Assembly (NCBI RefSeq): GCF_936928535.1
Contig: NZ_CAKZHY010000091.1
Span: 62,001 to 126,000, forward strand
Length of the DNA: 64,000 nucleotides
Reading direction: 5' to 3'
Origin: an uncultured Bradyrhizobium sp.
GTDB taxonomy: Bacteria; Pseudomonadota; Alphaproteobacteria; Rhizobiales; Xanthobacteraceae
The number at the start of each line of letters is the position of its first letter. Within the stretch, counting starts at the first letter, position 1. Under the pieces are notes generated by a model that searched no databases, was not told where the DNA came from, and was given only the letters and a program-made list of their open reading frames with translations. Shown here one piece after another: positions 34,351 through 43,129 of this stretch. Both the position numbers and the translations under genes were made by a program.

Positions 34351-35541
34351 ATGGATTCCTCGCACCCCGCAGAGCAGCACGCCGAAACCCGCCTGGTCAC
34401 CTCCGGCCGAGACACCAAGGCGCAGAAGGGGTTCGTCAATCCGCCGGTGTTCCACGGCTCGACCGTGCTCTACCCGACCGCCGAGGACCTGCACGCCCAT
34501 CGCGGCGAGTTCACCTATGGCCGCCACGGCACCCCGACCACGCGGGCGTTCCAGGACACGCTGATGGCCTTGGAGGGACCGCAATGCGCCGGCGTCGGCA
34601 TCGTGCCGTCGGGGCTGTCGGCGATCTCCACCACCCTGCTCTCGGTGCTGAAAGCTGGCGACCATCTGCTGGTCGTCGACAACATCTATCGGCCCTCACG
34701 CAATTTCTGCAACGGCATGCTCGCCCGTTACGGCGTCGAGACCACCTACTTTGATCCGCTTGTCGGCGCCGGCGTCGAAAAGCTGTTCGAGCCCAATACC
34801 CGCGCCGTGCTGGTCGAGGCGCCGGGCTCGCAATCCTTCGAGATGCCCGATATCCGCGCCATTGCCGAGGTCGCGCATGCGCGTGACGCGCTCGTCATCG
34901 ACGACAACACCTGGGCGACGCCGCTCTATCATCGCTCGCTCGACCAGGGCGTCGACATCAGCATGCAAGCCGCCACCAAATATATCGGTGGCCATTCCGA
35001 CATCATGTTCGGCACCATCTCGGCCAATGCCAAGGCCTGGCCGCAAGTGTCCGAGGGCATCCGCCTGCTCGGCGTCTGCGCCGGCCCCGACGACGTCTTC
35101 CTCGCCCTGCGCGGCCTGCGCACGCTGTCGGTGCGGCTCGCGCAGCATCATCGTTCAGGTCTGGAGATGGCGCGCTGGCTCGCTGCACGGCCCGAGGTCG
35201 CGCGCGTGCTGCATCCGGGACTCGAGACAGACCCGGGCCACGCGATCTGGAAGCGCGACTTCACCGGCGCCTCCGGCCTGTTCAGCATCGTCCTGAAGCC
35301 GGCACCGCAGAGCGCCGTCGACACCATGCTCAACACGCTCAAGCTGTTCGGCATGGGCTTCTCCTGGGGCGGCTTCGAGAGCCTTGCGATTCCCTTCGAC
35401 TGCGACGCCTACCGCACCGCGACCAAATGGGCACCTGAGGGCCCGACGCTGCGACTCCACATCGGACTCGAGAGCATCGACGACCTCAAGGCCGATCTCG
35501 ATCGCGGCTTTGCGGCGTTGAAGGCGTCATCGAGTTCCTGA
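34351..35541 (+). CDS. metC: Cystathionine beta-lyase
   Basis: 396 residues. Features of PLP fold-type I Cys/Met enzymes: Y-G-R-H-G-T-P-T-T near the N terminus, P-S-G-L-S-A-I-S-T, D-N-I-Y-R-P-S-R, D-D-N-T-W-A-T-P, and the PLP lysine in S-M-Q-A-A-T-K-Y-I-G-G-H-S-D. The C terminus has R-L-H-I-G-L-E-S-I-D-D-L. It converts cystathionine to homocysteine in methionine synthesis. A role as gamma-lyase-like enzyme cannot be excluded by sequence alone, but W-G-G-F-E-S and overall layout favour MetC. Single gene, divergent from aap. Confidence 0.9.
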   Translation: MDSSHPAEQHAETRLVTSGRDTKAQKGFVNPPVFHGSTVLYPTAEDLHAHRGEFTYGRHGTPTTRAFQDTLMALEGPQCAGVGIVPSGLSAISTTLLSVLKAGDHLLVVDNIYRPSRNFCNGMLARYGVETTYFDPLVGAGVEKLFEPNTRAVLVEAPGSQSFEMPDIRAIAEVAHARDALVIDDNTWATPLYHRSLDQGVDISMQAATKYIGGHSDIMFGTISANAKAWPQVSEGIRLLGVCAGPDDVFLALRGLRTLSVRLAQHHRSGLEMARWLAARPEVARVLHPGLETDPGHAIWKRDFTGASGLFSIVLKPAPQSAVDTMLNTLKLFGMGFSWGGFESLAIPFDCDAYRTATKWAPEGPTLRLHIGLESIDDLKADLDRGFAALKASSSS

Positions 35542-35543
35542 AG

Positions 35544-35565
35544 CGGATCCGTCTTCGCTGATCCG
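35544..35565 (+). terminator. Weak hairpin after metC
   Basis: CGGATC (35544-35549) and GATCCG (35560-35565) with a 10-base loop, followed by GTTTCTG. It begins two bases after the metC stop codon. Short stem and broken T run make it only a possible terminator. Confidence 0.3.
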
Positions 35566-35655
35566 GTTTCTGTCGACGGCTCGTTGAACTTGACGTATAG
35601 GTGAGAAATTGCGTCTCGCCCGTATAGATTGTCGAAGGTCGATGGATTTAATAGC

Positions 35656-37434
35656 ATGAACGTCCGCGTCGACCGCCGTCTGGCAGCCATCCTTGCCGCC
35701 GACGTCGCCGGCTACAGTCGCCTGATGGGCGAGGACGAAGAAGGCACGCTGGCACGGCTCAAAAGCTGCCGCAAAGCGCTCATCGACCCCAAGATCACCG
35801 AACACCGTGGACGGATCGTGAAGACGACCGGGGACGGCATGCTGGTGGAGTTTGGCAGCGCCGTCGACGCCGTTCGCTGCGCGGTCGAGGTGCAGCGGGC
35901 CATGGCCAGCGGCTTCGTCGACATGCCTGCCGAAAAGCGCATCCAGTTCCGGATCGGTATTCACGTCGGTGACATCATCATCGACAGCGACGATATTTTC
36001 GGTGACGGCGTCAATATCGCGGCGCGCCTTGAGGGGATCGCCGAGCCCGGCGGCATTTGCATCTCGGACGACGCCCATCGCCAGATCAAGGGCAAGACCG
36101 AAATCGCCTATGACGACATGGGACAGCAGTCGCTGAAGAACATCTCCGAGCCGATGCGGGCCTGGCGCGCTCGCCCAACGGGACCGACGTCATCGACGCC
36201 GACGCCGGATCAGCCGCCGGCGGTCGCCCTCGCCCTGCCGGACAAGCCCTCGATCGCGGTGCTGCCCTTCACCAACATGAGCGGCGATCCGGAGCAGGAA
36301 TACTTTGCTGACGGCGTGGTCGAGGACATCATTACGGCCCTGTCCCGCATGACTTGGCTATTCGTGATCGCACGTAACTCCAGCTTCACCTACAAGGGCA
36401 AGGCGGTCGACATCAAACAAGTCGGCCGTGAACTCGGCGTGCGGTATGTGCTGGAAGGCAGCGTGCGCAAGGCCGGCAACAAGGTGCGCATTACCGGGCA
36501 ACTCATCGACGCGTCGAATGGAACGCATCTGTGGGCGGACCGCTTCGACGGCGCACTCGAAGACGTGTTCGCGCTCCAGGATGAGGTGACGACCAACGTG
36601 ATCGGCGCGATCGCGCCGAGACTGGAGCAGGCCGAGATCGAGCGCGCCAGGCACAAGCCGACCGACAAGCTCGCCGCCTATGACTACTATTTGCATGGCA
36701 TTGCGAACATCTATCAGGGAACGAAGGACGCCAATGTCGATGCCCTTCAGAATTTCCAGCGCGCTACGCAGATTGATCCCAACTTCGCGACCGCCCACGG
36801 CATGAGCGCTTATTGCTACGTGTGGCGCAAGGCAAACGGCTGGGTCGCCGATCCCAGGCAGGAAACGGCGGCTGCGGAATCGGCGGCAAGAAAGGCCGCG
36901 AAACTTGGCTTCGACGACGCGATAGCACTTGCTCAGGCGGGCTTTGCTCTCGCATTCGTTGCTGCCAATCTGGACGATGGAGCGGCGCTGATCGATCGTG
37001 CGCTGAACCTCAACCCCAACCTGGCGGCGGCCTGGCGTTTCAGCGGATATGTCCGGGTGTTTCTCGGCGACCCCGAACTCGCCATCGAGCATCTTCAGCG
37101 CGCAATACGGCTGAGTCCGCTCGATCCCTTGATCTTCATCGTTCAGAACGGAATCGTGCTGGCTCATTTCTTTGCCGGCCGCTACGAAGAAGCGCAGGAT
37201 TGGGCTCTGAAGGCGCTGCGGCAGAATCCAAATTACGCCGCGGCTCTCATCATGGCGGCTGTCAGTGGCGCGCTTACCGGACGCGACGAGGACCGCGACA
37301 GAGCAGTGACCGGTTTGCGGGAGCTCGATCCCCAGGTCAGCATCGCCAACTTCACGAATATGTGGCCCTTGCGGCGCGCCGAGGATCTCGGCGCCTTCGA
37401 GAACGGTCTTCGCCTGACGGGACTTCCTGCTTAG
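35656..37434 (+). CDS. Class III adenylate/guanylate cyclase with TolB-like and TPR regions
   Basis: 592 residues from the ATG at 35656 (an in-frame TTG lies 27 bp up). The cyclase domain (1-170) has metal-binding Asp16 (L-A-A-D-V-A-G-Y-S-R) and Asp60 (K-T-T-G-D-G-M). The transition-state pair Asn120/Arg124 is in G-D-G-V-N-I-A-A-R-L-E-G, so it looks active. A Pro/Thr linker leads to a TolB-like region (~195-300: I-A-V-L-P-F-T-N-M-S-G-D, L-G-V-R-Y-V-L-E-G-S-V-R). TPR-like helices follow to the end. Such three-part cyclases are numerous in Bradyrhizobium; inputs are unknown. A perfect CRP-type box lies 75 bp after its stop. Confidence 0.9.
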   Translation: MNVRVDRRLAAILAADVAGYSRLMGEDEEGTLARLKSCRKALIDPKITEHRGRIVKTTGDGMLVEFGSAVDAVRCAVEVQRAMASGFVDMPAEKRIQFRIGIHVGDIIIDSDDIFGDGVNIAARLEGIAEPGGICISDDAHRQIKGKTEIAYDDMGQQSLKNISEPMRAWRARPTGPTSSTPTPDQPPAVALALPDKPSIAVLPFTNMSGDPEQEYFADGVVEDIITALSRMTWLFVIARNSSFTYKGKAVDIKQVGRELGVRYVLEGSVRKAGNKVRITGQLIDASNGTHLWADRFDGALEDVFALQDEVTTNVIGAIAPRLEQAEIERARHKPTDKLAAYDYYLHGIANIYQGTKDANVDALQNFQRATQIDPNFATAHGMSAYCYVWRKANGWVADPRQETAAAESAARKAAKLGFDDAIALAQAGFALAFVAANLDDGAALIDRALNLNPNLAAAWRFSGYVRVFLGDPELAIEHLQRAIRLSPLDPLIFIVQNGIVLAHFFAGRYEEAQDWALKALRQNPNYAAALIMAAVSGALTGRDEDRDRAVTGLRELDPQVSIANFTNMWPLRRAEDLGAFENGLRLTGLPA

Positions 37435-37509
37435 CCAGCACCACTGGCCGCGGCCGGTCGTATCTGCTCAGGCCGATCTCGATCGCCTCTGTTGCCCTCA
37501 AAGCTGCAA

Positions 37510-37525
37510 TGTGAGCCTGCTCACA
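37510..37525. promoter_or_regulatory. Perfect CRP-type operator upstream of Na/Pi transporter
   Basis: TGTGAGCCTGCTCACA matches TGTGA-N6-TCACA at all 10 positions. It lies 145 bp before the Na/Pi cotransporter ATG and 75 bp after the adenylate cyclase gene. It probably controls the transporter; the link to cAMP is inference. Confidence 0.6.
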
Positions 37526-37670
37526 GGGCAAAACGCCTGCGGACGCGCCAATGCACGCCGCGGGAACGCGCATGAGCACGGAGCGTTGACGCCGATGCGC
37601 CAACAAATGGTTTGAACCTCAAGCATTTGGCGCTAGCCTCACCAATCGACTCTCAATCCGGACACGGAGC

Positions 37671-39359
37671 ATGGGTACGTTGGTTCTGCTCGATCTGATG
37701 GGCGGCGTAGCGCTGCTGCTCTGGGGCCTGCACATGGTCCAGAGCGGCATCCTGCGCGCCTTTGGCCCCGATCTGCGACGCCTGCTTGGCAAGGCCCTCG
37801 GCAACCGCTTCAGCGCGTTCGCTGCGGGCCTCGGCCTGACCGCGGCTCTCCAGAGCAGCACGGCGACCGCGCTCCTCACCAGCTCCTTTGCCGCCGAAGG
37901 CATGCTCAGCCTTGTCGCTGCGCTCGCCATCATGCTCGGAGCCAATGTCGGCACGACGCTGATCGTGCAGGCGCTGTCGTTCAACATTGCGGCGGTTGCG
38001 CCCGTACTGTTTGTGCTCGGCCTCGTCGCTTTCCGCTCCGGCCCGCGCTCGCGGATCAAGGATATCGGCCGACTTTGTATCGGCCTCGGCCTGATGCTGC
38101 TGTCGCTGCACATCCTGCTCGATACGCTGGCGCCGGCCGAGAACGCGCCCGGCGTGCGCGTCGTGATGTCGGCGATCACCGGCGATCCCATTCTGTGCAT
38201 CGTCGTCGCCGCGCTCCTGACCTGGGCCGTGCATTCCAGCGTCGCCAGCGTGCTGCTGATCATGTCGCTGGCCTATTCGCAGTTCATCACGCCAGACGCG
38301 GCGCTGGCCCTGGTGCTCGGAGCCAATCTCGGCAGCGCCGTCAATCCCGTGTTCGAAGGCGCCAAGCGCGACGATCCCGCGAGCTATCGCCTGCCGGTCG
38401 GCAATCTCGCCAACCGCGTCATCGGCATTGCACTGGTCCTGCCGTTCCTAGGCACGATCGCCGGTCACATGCATGCCTGGCAACCCGATCTCGCCAAGAT
38501 GATCGCGGCGTTCCACATCGCCTTCAACGTCGGAACGGCGGTTGTCTTCATCGGCCTGCTCGATGCTATGTCGCGTCTGCTGACGCGGCTGCTGCCCGAT
38601 CGCGTGCAGGAAACCGATCCGGCCCGCCCGCGCTATCTCGATGAGACCGCGCTGGAGACGCCCTCGCTCGCGCTCGCCGACGCCGCCCGCGAAACGCTGC
38701 GCATGGGCGATCTGGTCGAAACCATGCTGCGCAAGGTGATGGCGGCCATGATGACGGGCGACCGTTCATTGGTCGACCAGGTTTCGAAGACCGATAACGT
38801 CGTCGACAGCCTCGACGAGGCCATCAAGCTCTACGTCACCAAGCTGACCCGCGGCAGCCTCGACGAGAGCGAGGGGCGGCGTGCCATGGAGATCATCTCC
38901 TTCGCCATCAACCTCGAGCATATCGGCGACATCATCGACAAGAATCTGAGCGAGCTCGCCACCAAGAAGATCAAGCGCCGCTTCCAGTTCTCGCCTGAGG
39001 GCGCGGACGAGCTCGCCGCCTTTCACAAGCGCACGATGGAGTCGCTGCGGATCGCCTTCGGCGTGTTCATGTCGGGCGATGCCAACGAGGCTCGCAAGCT
39101 GCTGGCGGAGAAGACGGCGCTGAAGAACACCGAGCTTGCCGCCGTCGAGCGCCATCTCGACCGCCTGCGCGAGGGCCGCCCCGAGACGATCGAGACCACA
39201 TCGCTGCATCTGGACGTGCTGCGCGATCTCAGGCGGATCCATTCGCATATCTGCTCGGTCGCCTATCCCGTGCTGGATGCGGCCGGCGAGCCCTATCGCC
39301 GGACCGAGGCGGAGACATCAGCCCTGCCCGCGTCAGGCGCGACGGTGCTGCCGCGTTAG
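37671..39359 (+). CDS. Na/Pi cotransporter family protein with PhoU-like tail
   Basis: 562 residues. Two inverted membrane repeats carry the family Q-S-S-T-A motif (L-Q-S-S-T-A-T-A-L-L) and its partner (W-A-V-H-S-S-V-A-S-V-L), with G-A-N-V-G-T-T and G-A-N-L-G-S-A-V as matched substrate loops. A cytoplasmic PhoU-like helical domain (~335-535) includes N-L-E-H-I-G-D-I-I-D-K-N-L. The protein probably imports phosphate with sodium, or exports phosphate under gating by the PhoU-like part. It is a single gene, convergent with the lipid-A cluster 9 bp away. Confidence 0.92.
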   Translation: MGTLVLLDLMGGVALLLWGLHMVQSGILRAFGPDLRRLLGKALGNRFSAFAAGLGLTAALQSSTATALLTSSFAAEGMLSLVAALAIMLGANVGTTLIVQALSFNIAAVAPVLFVLGLVAFRSGPRSRIKDIGRLCIGLGLMLLSLHILLDTLAPAENAPGVRVVMSAITGDPILCIVVAALLTWAVHSSVASVLLIMSLAYSQFITPDAALALVLGANLGSAVNPVFEGAKRDDPASYRLPVGNLANRVIGIALVLPFLGTIAGHMHAWQPDLAKMIAAFHIAFNVGTAVVFIGLLDAMSRLLTRLLPDRVQETDPARPRYLDETALETPSLALADAARETLRMGDLVETMLRKVMAAMMTGDRSLVDQVSKTDNVVDSLDEAIKLYVTKLTRGSLDESEGRRAMEIISFAINLEHIGDIIDKNLSELATKKIKRRFQFSPEGADELAAFHKRTMESLRIAFGVFMSGDANEARKLLAEKTALKNTELAAVERHLDRLREGRPETIETTSLHLDVLRDLRRIHSHICSVAYPVLDAAGEPYRRTEAETSALPASGATVLPR

Positions 39360-39368
39360 GGCCAGAGA

Positions 39369-39707
39369 TCAGCGGTCCAGTGTCTTCGACGCACGGCCGC
39401 GGTTTTTCATGATCAGCATGATGTTGCGGATATAGATGATCGTCGCCAGCGATTGTCCGAGGATGATGACGGGCTCGCGTTTGACGACGCCATACACCAG
39501 CGTCATCAGGCCGCCGCCCATCGAGCAGAACCAGAACGCCATCGGCACCACACTGTTGCCGGCCCGCTCGCTCGCGATCCACTGCACCAGGAAACGCGCG
39601 GTGAAGAACAGCTGCGCGACCAGGCCGAAGGCGAGCCAGAAATCGAACTTGGCGACGAAGACGTCGTACAGGTAATTGCTCAACGCCTGGCCGTATTGGA
39701 TGATCAT
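39369..39707 (-). CDS. LABN-domain small membrane protein (lipid-A-disaccharide synthase N-terminal-like)
   Basis: 112 residues from the ATG at 39705-39707, overlapping the GT2 stop by 4 bp. Three membrane helices at about 22-42, 55-72 and 80-97. L-A-F-G-L-V-A-Q-L-F-F-T-A-R-F-L-V-Q-W and F-W-x-C-S-M-G-G-G-L match the LABN family. These small proteins partner polyprenyl-phosphate glycosyltransferases, for example in galacturonic-acid or mannose transfer to lipid A in rhizobia. The cluster makes the same role likely here. Confidence 0.88.
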   Translation of the reverse strand: MIIQYGQALSNYLYDVFVAKFDFWLAFGLVAQLFFTARFLVQWIASERAGNSVVPMAFWFCSMGGGLMTLVYGVVKREPVIILGQSLATIIYIRNIMLIMKNRGRASKTLDR

Positions 39708-40438
39708 GCGTTCACCTCGGTTACTTCGGGCGTCGGCTTCTTGCGGCGGATCAGCCACCATACGCCGGCGAGATCCATGATCCCGATCCACAGCCGGTCG
39801 AAGAAGCCGTAATTGGACACGCCGGAATGGCGCGGCCGGTCGATCACATCGACATAGGCGATGTCAAATCCCTCGCGGCGCATCAGCGCCGGCAAGAAAC
39901 GGTGCAGCCCGTCGAAATAAGGCATCATCAGGAACACCTCACGGCGGAACGCCTTCAGCCCGCAGCCGGTGTCGCGCGTGCCGTCCTTGAGGATGGCATT
40001 GCGGACCTTGTTGGCCACCCGCGACTGGAATTTCTTGAAGCCGGTATCCTTGCGCCCGACGCGCTGTCCTGCGGCAAGCCCGACATTGGCGCCCTTCTCG
40101 ACCGCGGCGATCAGGTCCGGCAGGAAGGCGGGATTGTTCTGCCCGTCGCCATCGAGCGTCGCCACGATCGTGCCGCGCGCCGCGCGCACGCCGCTGCGAA
40201 CCGCGGCCGACTGGCCGCCGGATCTTGCGTGACGAAGCTGCCGCAGATTGCCGCACTGCTTCATGATCGCAGCGAGCCGCTCGCCGGTCGCATCCGTCGA
40301 GCCGTCGTTGACATAGATGATCTCATAGGCCCAGCGGCCATCGAGCGCGGCCGTGATCTCCTCGATCAGGGGCGCAATGTTGTCGGCTTCGTTGCGCACG
40401 GGGACGACGATGGAAACCGAAGGCTGGGACGACGACAA
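39704..40438 (-). CDS. GT2 glycosyltransferase, polyprenyl-phosphate sugar synthase (DPM1-like)
   Basis: 244 residues if started at the TTG at 40436-40438 (L-S-S-S-Q-P-S-V-S-I-V-V-P-V-R-N-E). The frame is open further up but that part overlaps the PAP2 gene. GT-A motifs: V-P-V-R-N-E-A-D-N, Y-V-N-D-G-S-T-D, L-D-G-D-G-Q-N (the D-x-D-like site), G-R-K-D-T-G-F. It should move a nucleotide-activated sugar to a polyprenyl phosphate on the inner membrane. GT39, PAP2 and LABN neighbours support use of that lipid-linked sugar for lipid A. Start is uncertain. Confidence 0.85.
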   Translation of the reverse strand: MSSSQPSVSIVVPVRNEADNIAPLIEEITAALDGRWAYEIIYVNDGSTDATGERLAAIMKQCGNLRQLRHARSGGQSAAVRSGVRAARGTIVATLDGDGQNNPAFLPDLIAAVEKGANVGLAAGQRVGRKDTGFKKFQSRVANKVRNAILKDGTRDTGCGLKAFRREVFLMMPYFDGLHRFLPALMRREGFDIAYVDVIDRPRHSGVSNYGFFDRLWIGIMDLAGVWWLIRRKKPTPEVTEVNA

Positions 40439-40502
40439 ATCGAAAGCTCGTGGTTGGATTGGCCCGCGACCTGGGAACCCCAGGCCCGGGAAGCAGCCGC
40501 TT

Positions 40503-41336
40503 TTATGGGGCGGATGGGCCGCGGGCAACCCTTTTGAGGGGTCCGGGAAGCGGCGCGACGGTGCCGTCGGCGCGGATGGCAAAGCCGAGCCTGCGGGCCG
40601 CAAACCAGTACCGAACGGCCATGGCGCTGACGATCCCGACCAGGGCGCCAGCCGTGACATCACTCGGGTGATGCGCGAGCAGCACGAGCCGCGTCAGCAG
40701 GATCAGAAGCGCGTAGATGAACATGACCACGCGCAGGCGCGGCCAGAGCGCCGAGACCGCAAAGGCAAGGGCGAACGCCGTGACCGCATGCGCGGATGGC
40801 AGGCTGAAATAGGCCTCCGTGCCCTGGAACGGGACGAAGTTGAACGGATTGGCCTTGCCGCCGACAAAGGGCCTGCCGCGCCCGATGACGAATTTCAGGA
40901 TCTCGGCGACGAACACCGACAGGGCAACGGATAGAAACACATATTGCAGCCGGGTGCCGAGGCCGAGCAACGCCGCGCGGCGTGTGCCGTGCAATCCCGC
41001 CGCAACGAGTCCGACCGCCACGAGCGCGATGGCCAGCACGGCAAGGACGTACTCGTCCTTGCCGAAATCGGTGAGGATGCGGATCGGCCACAGCCAGGCC
41101 GTGCCGCGCGCCGGCATCAGCTGGATCTCCGTCTGGTCGAACGCGAGCATCAGCACGATCACCAAGGCCGCGCCCGCCGCGCTGAGCCACAGCGAATGCC
41201 GCGCCAGCTTTCGTGCAGCCGCAGCGCGGCGCGAATGCGAGGGCGCACGCACGAGCTGCGCCAGCGCGCCTCCCGCGACCGCAAGCAGCTGCGCGGGGTA
41301 GCTGGCGCGCGGCGCGATGGTCGGCGCAACGGGCAT
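40503..41336 (-). CDS. PAP2-family membrane phosphatase
   Basis: 277 residues; its ATG directly follows the GT39 stop (TAA-ATG). The three-part phosphatase signature is K-F-V-I-G-R-G-R-P, then S-L-P-S-A-H-A-V-T, then R-L-V-L-L-A-H-H-P-S-D-V. Six membrane helices. Substrates in this family are undecaprenyl diphosphate, phosphatidylglycerol phosphate or lipid A phosphates (LpxE/LpxF). Placement between a lipid-linked sugar synthase and an ArnT-like transferase makes a lipid A phosphatase plausible, since the freed position could take a sugar. That is inference. Confidence 0.88.
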   Translation of the reverse strand: MPVAPTIAPRASYPAQLLAVAGGALAQLVRAPSHSRRAAAARKLARHSLWLSAAGAALVIVLMLAFDQTEIQLMPARGTAWLWPIRILTDFGKDEYVLAVLAIALVAVGLVAAGLHGTRRAALLGLGTRLQYVFLSVALSVFVAEILKFVIGRGRPFVGGKANPFNFVPFQGTEAYFSLPSAHAVTAFALAFAVSALWPRLRVVMFIYALLILLTRLVLLAHHPSDVTAGALVGIVSAMAVRYWFAARRLGFAIRADGTVAPLPGPLKRVARGPSAP

Positions 41337-43079
41337 TTACTCGGTGCCCTCCGAACGGAAGATCGAGATCGAGATCGCGCGCCCTTGCGAGAAATTATAG
41401 CCGTCGATGCGCGCGCCGACCTTGTAGCGCAGCCCGATCGCCTCGGCGCGCTGCACGAAGCTGCGCTCCGAGCGCTGCTCGACCAGCGCGAACCGGCAAC
41501 TTCCCTGCCGGAGGAAATCGGCAGCGCCCGATCCGTCAGTCAACAGCGTCTGGGTGCCGGTCAGGAAGACGAGACTCGGCTCGGCATAGCCTGCTGACGC
41601 CGCCCTCGGGCCGACGCAAGTCACATTGCGCAGCGCGCGCGCGATCTCGATGCTCGGAAACAGCGGCGTCAACGATGGCAGCACGATGCCGTAGATCACG
41701 ACGGCCAGCATCAGCGCGGCCACCAGCGCGTTGAGCACCGAACGCTCGGAGCGATTGGTGTCGAACAGCCACCAGGCGAACAGGCCGAAGATCAGCGAGG
41801 CCGCGATGAACGGCCACGCCACGAAGGCCGGCTGCCGCGTCAGCATGACGGCGCCGACCACCGCGATGATCGAACCGCCCGCTGGAATTGCGAACCACCA
41901 AGCCGAGCCGCGCGCCAGCCAGGAGCGCGACAGCACGTTCCGCTCCAGCGCGCCGACGGTGAGGATCGCAATCGCCGGATAGAGCGGCAGCACGTAATGC
42001 GGCAGCTTGGTCAGCACCGCCTCGAACACGATCCAGGACGGGATCAGCCAGGCCAGCAGGAATTGCGCGCCGGGCTCACGCCGCGCTCGCCACACCGCCG
42101 GCGCTGCCATCGCTGCGAGCGGCGCACCGGGCCAGAAGGTGATCCAGAACAGCGCCAGATAGACGCCGGGCGGCGCGCCATGGGATTCCTGCGCGCCGAT
42201 CTTGCTCAACATGTCGCCGCCGACGGAATCCGCAAAGAAGGCATCGCCGGCGCGCCAGAAGATCGCGACGAACCAGGGCAACACCAGCACCAGCATCCAC
42301 ATCAGGCCCCAGACCGGGCGCAAGCGCCACAGCCAGGAGGCATCGCGGTCCTGGATCGCGAGCGCGACGATGGTCAGCCCCGCGAACATCAGGATCAGCG
42401 GGCCTTTGATCAGGATGCCGACCGCGAGCGCGGTCCAGAAGATCGCGGGCCAGCTCCAGGGCGGATGGGCTTCGTCCTCGGCACGCTGCCAGGACAGATA
42501 GGCGCGCGACATCGCTCCCATTGCGGCAACCACCGTGAACAGCAGCACGGCATCCGTCTTGGCGAGCCGAGCCTCTACACCGAGCAGCACGGAGGCGGCC
42601 ATCAGTAGCGCGGCAAGCACCGCCGCGCGCCGCGTGACGAAGCCCAGCGCCGTCCAATAGGTCATCAGCACCGCGCCGACCGCACCGATCAACGAGGGCA
42701 GCCGATAGACCCAGATGCGCAATTCGGCCTTGGGCAACTTCAGCGCCGTCGCAATCTCGACGGCCGCGGATTGCAACCAATAGATGCCGACCGGCTTCTT
42801 GTAGCGAACGTCCTCCTGGAAGCGAATGTCCACATAGTCGCGGCTCTCGACCATCTGCTTGGTGGCCTGCGCGAAACGTGCCTCATCGCGGTCGACGGGC
42901 GGGATGGTGAAAAATCCCGGCAGAAACAGAAGCAGCGCGCACAACACCATGAAGCTCACGGCGCGGGCATGGCTGGCGGTGACAAAGTCGAGCATCAGCA
43001 CGAGCCGGCTGCCCGGATTCACGGGCGTTTTCGGCTCTCGGGGCGCTCCAAATCGGGGAGTCGGATAGGTCTCGGCCAT
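41337..43079 (-). CDS. GT39/ArnT-like lipid-linked sugar glycosyltransferase
   Basis: 580 residues with about 12 hydrophobic segments. The signature is P-P-V-D-R-D-E-A-R-F-A-Q-A-T-K-Q-M in the first periplasmic loop, with the acidic D-E catalytic pair. Further on are K-K-P-V-G-I-Y-W-L-Q and T-K-L-P-H-Y-V-L-P-L-Y-P. A soluble C-terminal domain ends the protein. ArnT-like enzymes take a sugar from a polyprenyl phosphate in the periplasm and add it to lipid A. First gene of the cluster. The sugar (mannose or galacturonic acid are known in rhizobial lipid A) is not readable. Confidence 0.9.
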   Translation of the reverse strand: MAETYPTPRFGAPREPKTPVNPGSRLVLMLDFVTASHARAVSFMVLCALLLFLPGFFTIPPVDRDEARFAQATKQMVESRDYVDIRFQEDVRYKKPVGIYWLQSAAVEIATALKLPKAELRIWVYRLPSLIGAVGAVLMTYWTALGFVTRRAAVLAALLMAASVLLGVEARLAKTDAVLLFTVVAAMGAMSRAYLSWQRAEDEAHPPWSWPAIFWTALAVGILIKGPLILMFAGLTIVALAIQDRDASWLWRLRPVWGLMWMLVLVLPWFVAIFWRAGDAFFADSVGGDMLSKIGAQESHGAPPGVYLALFWITFWPGAPLAAMAAPAVWRARREPGAQFLLAWLIPSWIVFEAVLTKLPHYVLPLYPAIAILTVGALERNVLSRSWLARGSAWWFAIPAGGSIIAVVGAVMLTRQPAFVAWPFIAASLIFGLFAWWLFDTNRSERSVLNALVAALMLAVVIYGIVLPSLTPLFPSIEIARALRNVTCVGPRAASAGYAEPSLVFLTGTQTLLTDGSGAADFLRQGSCRFALVEQRSERSFVQRAEAIGLRYKVGARIDGYNFSQGRAISISIFRSEGTE

Positions 43080-43129
43080 TGGTTCCGCTTACGCTGAAAC
43101 CGCCATCGCCACAACCGCTTAAGGCCGCA

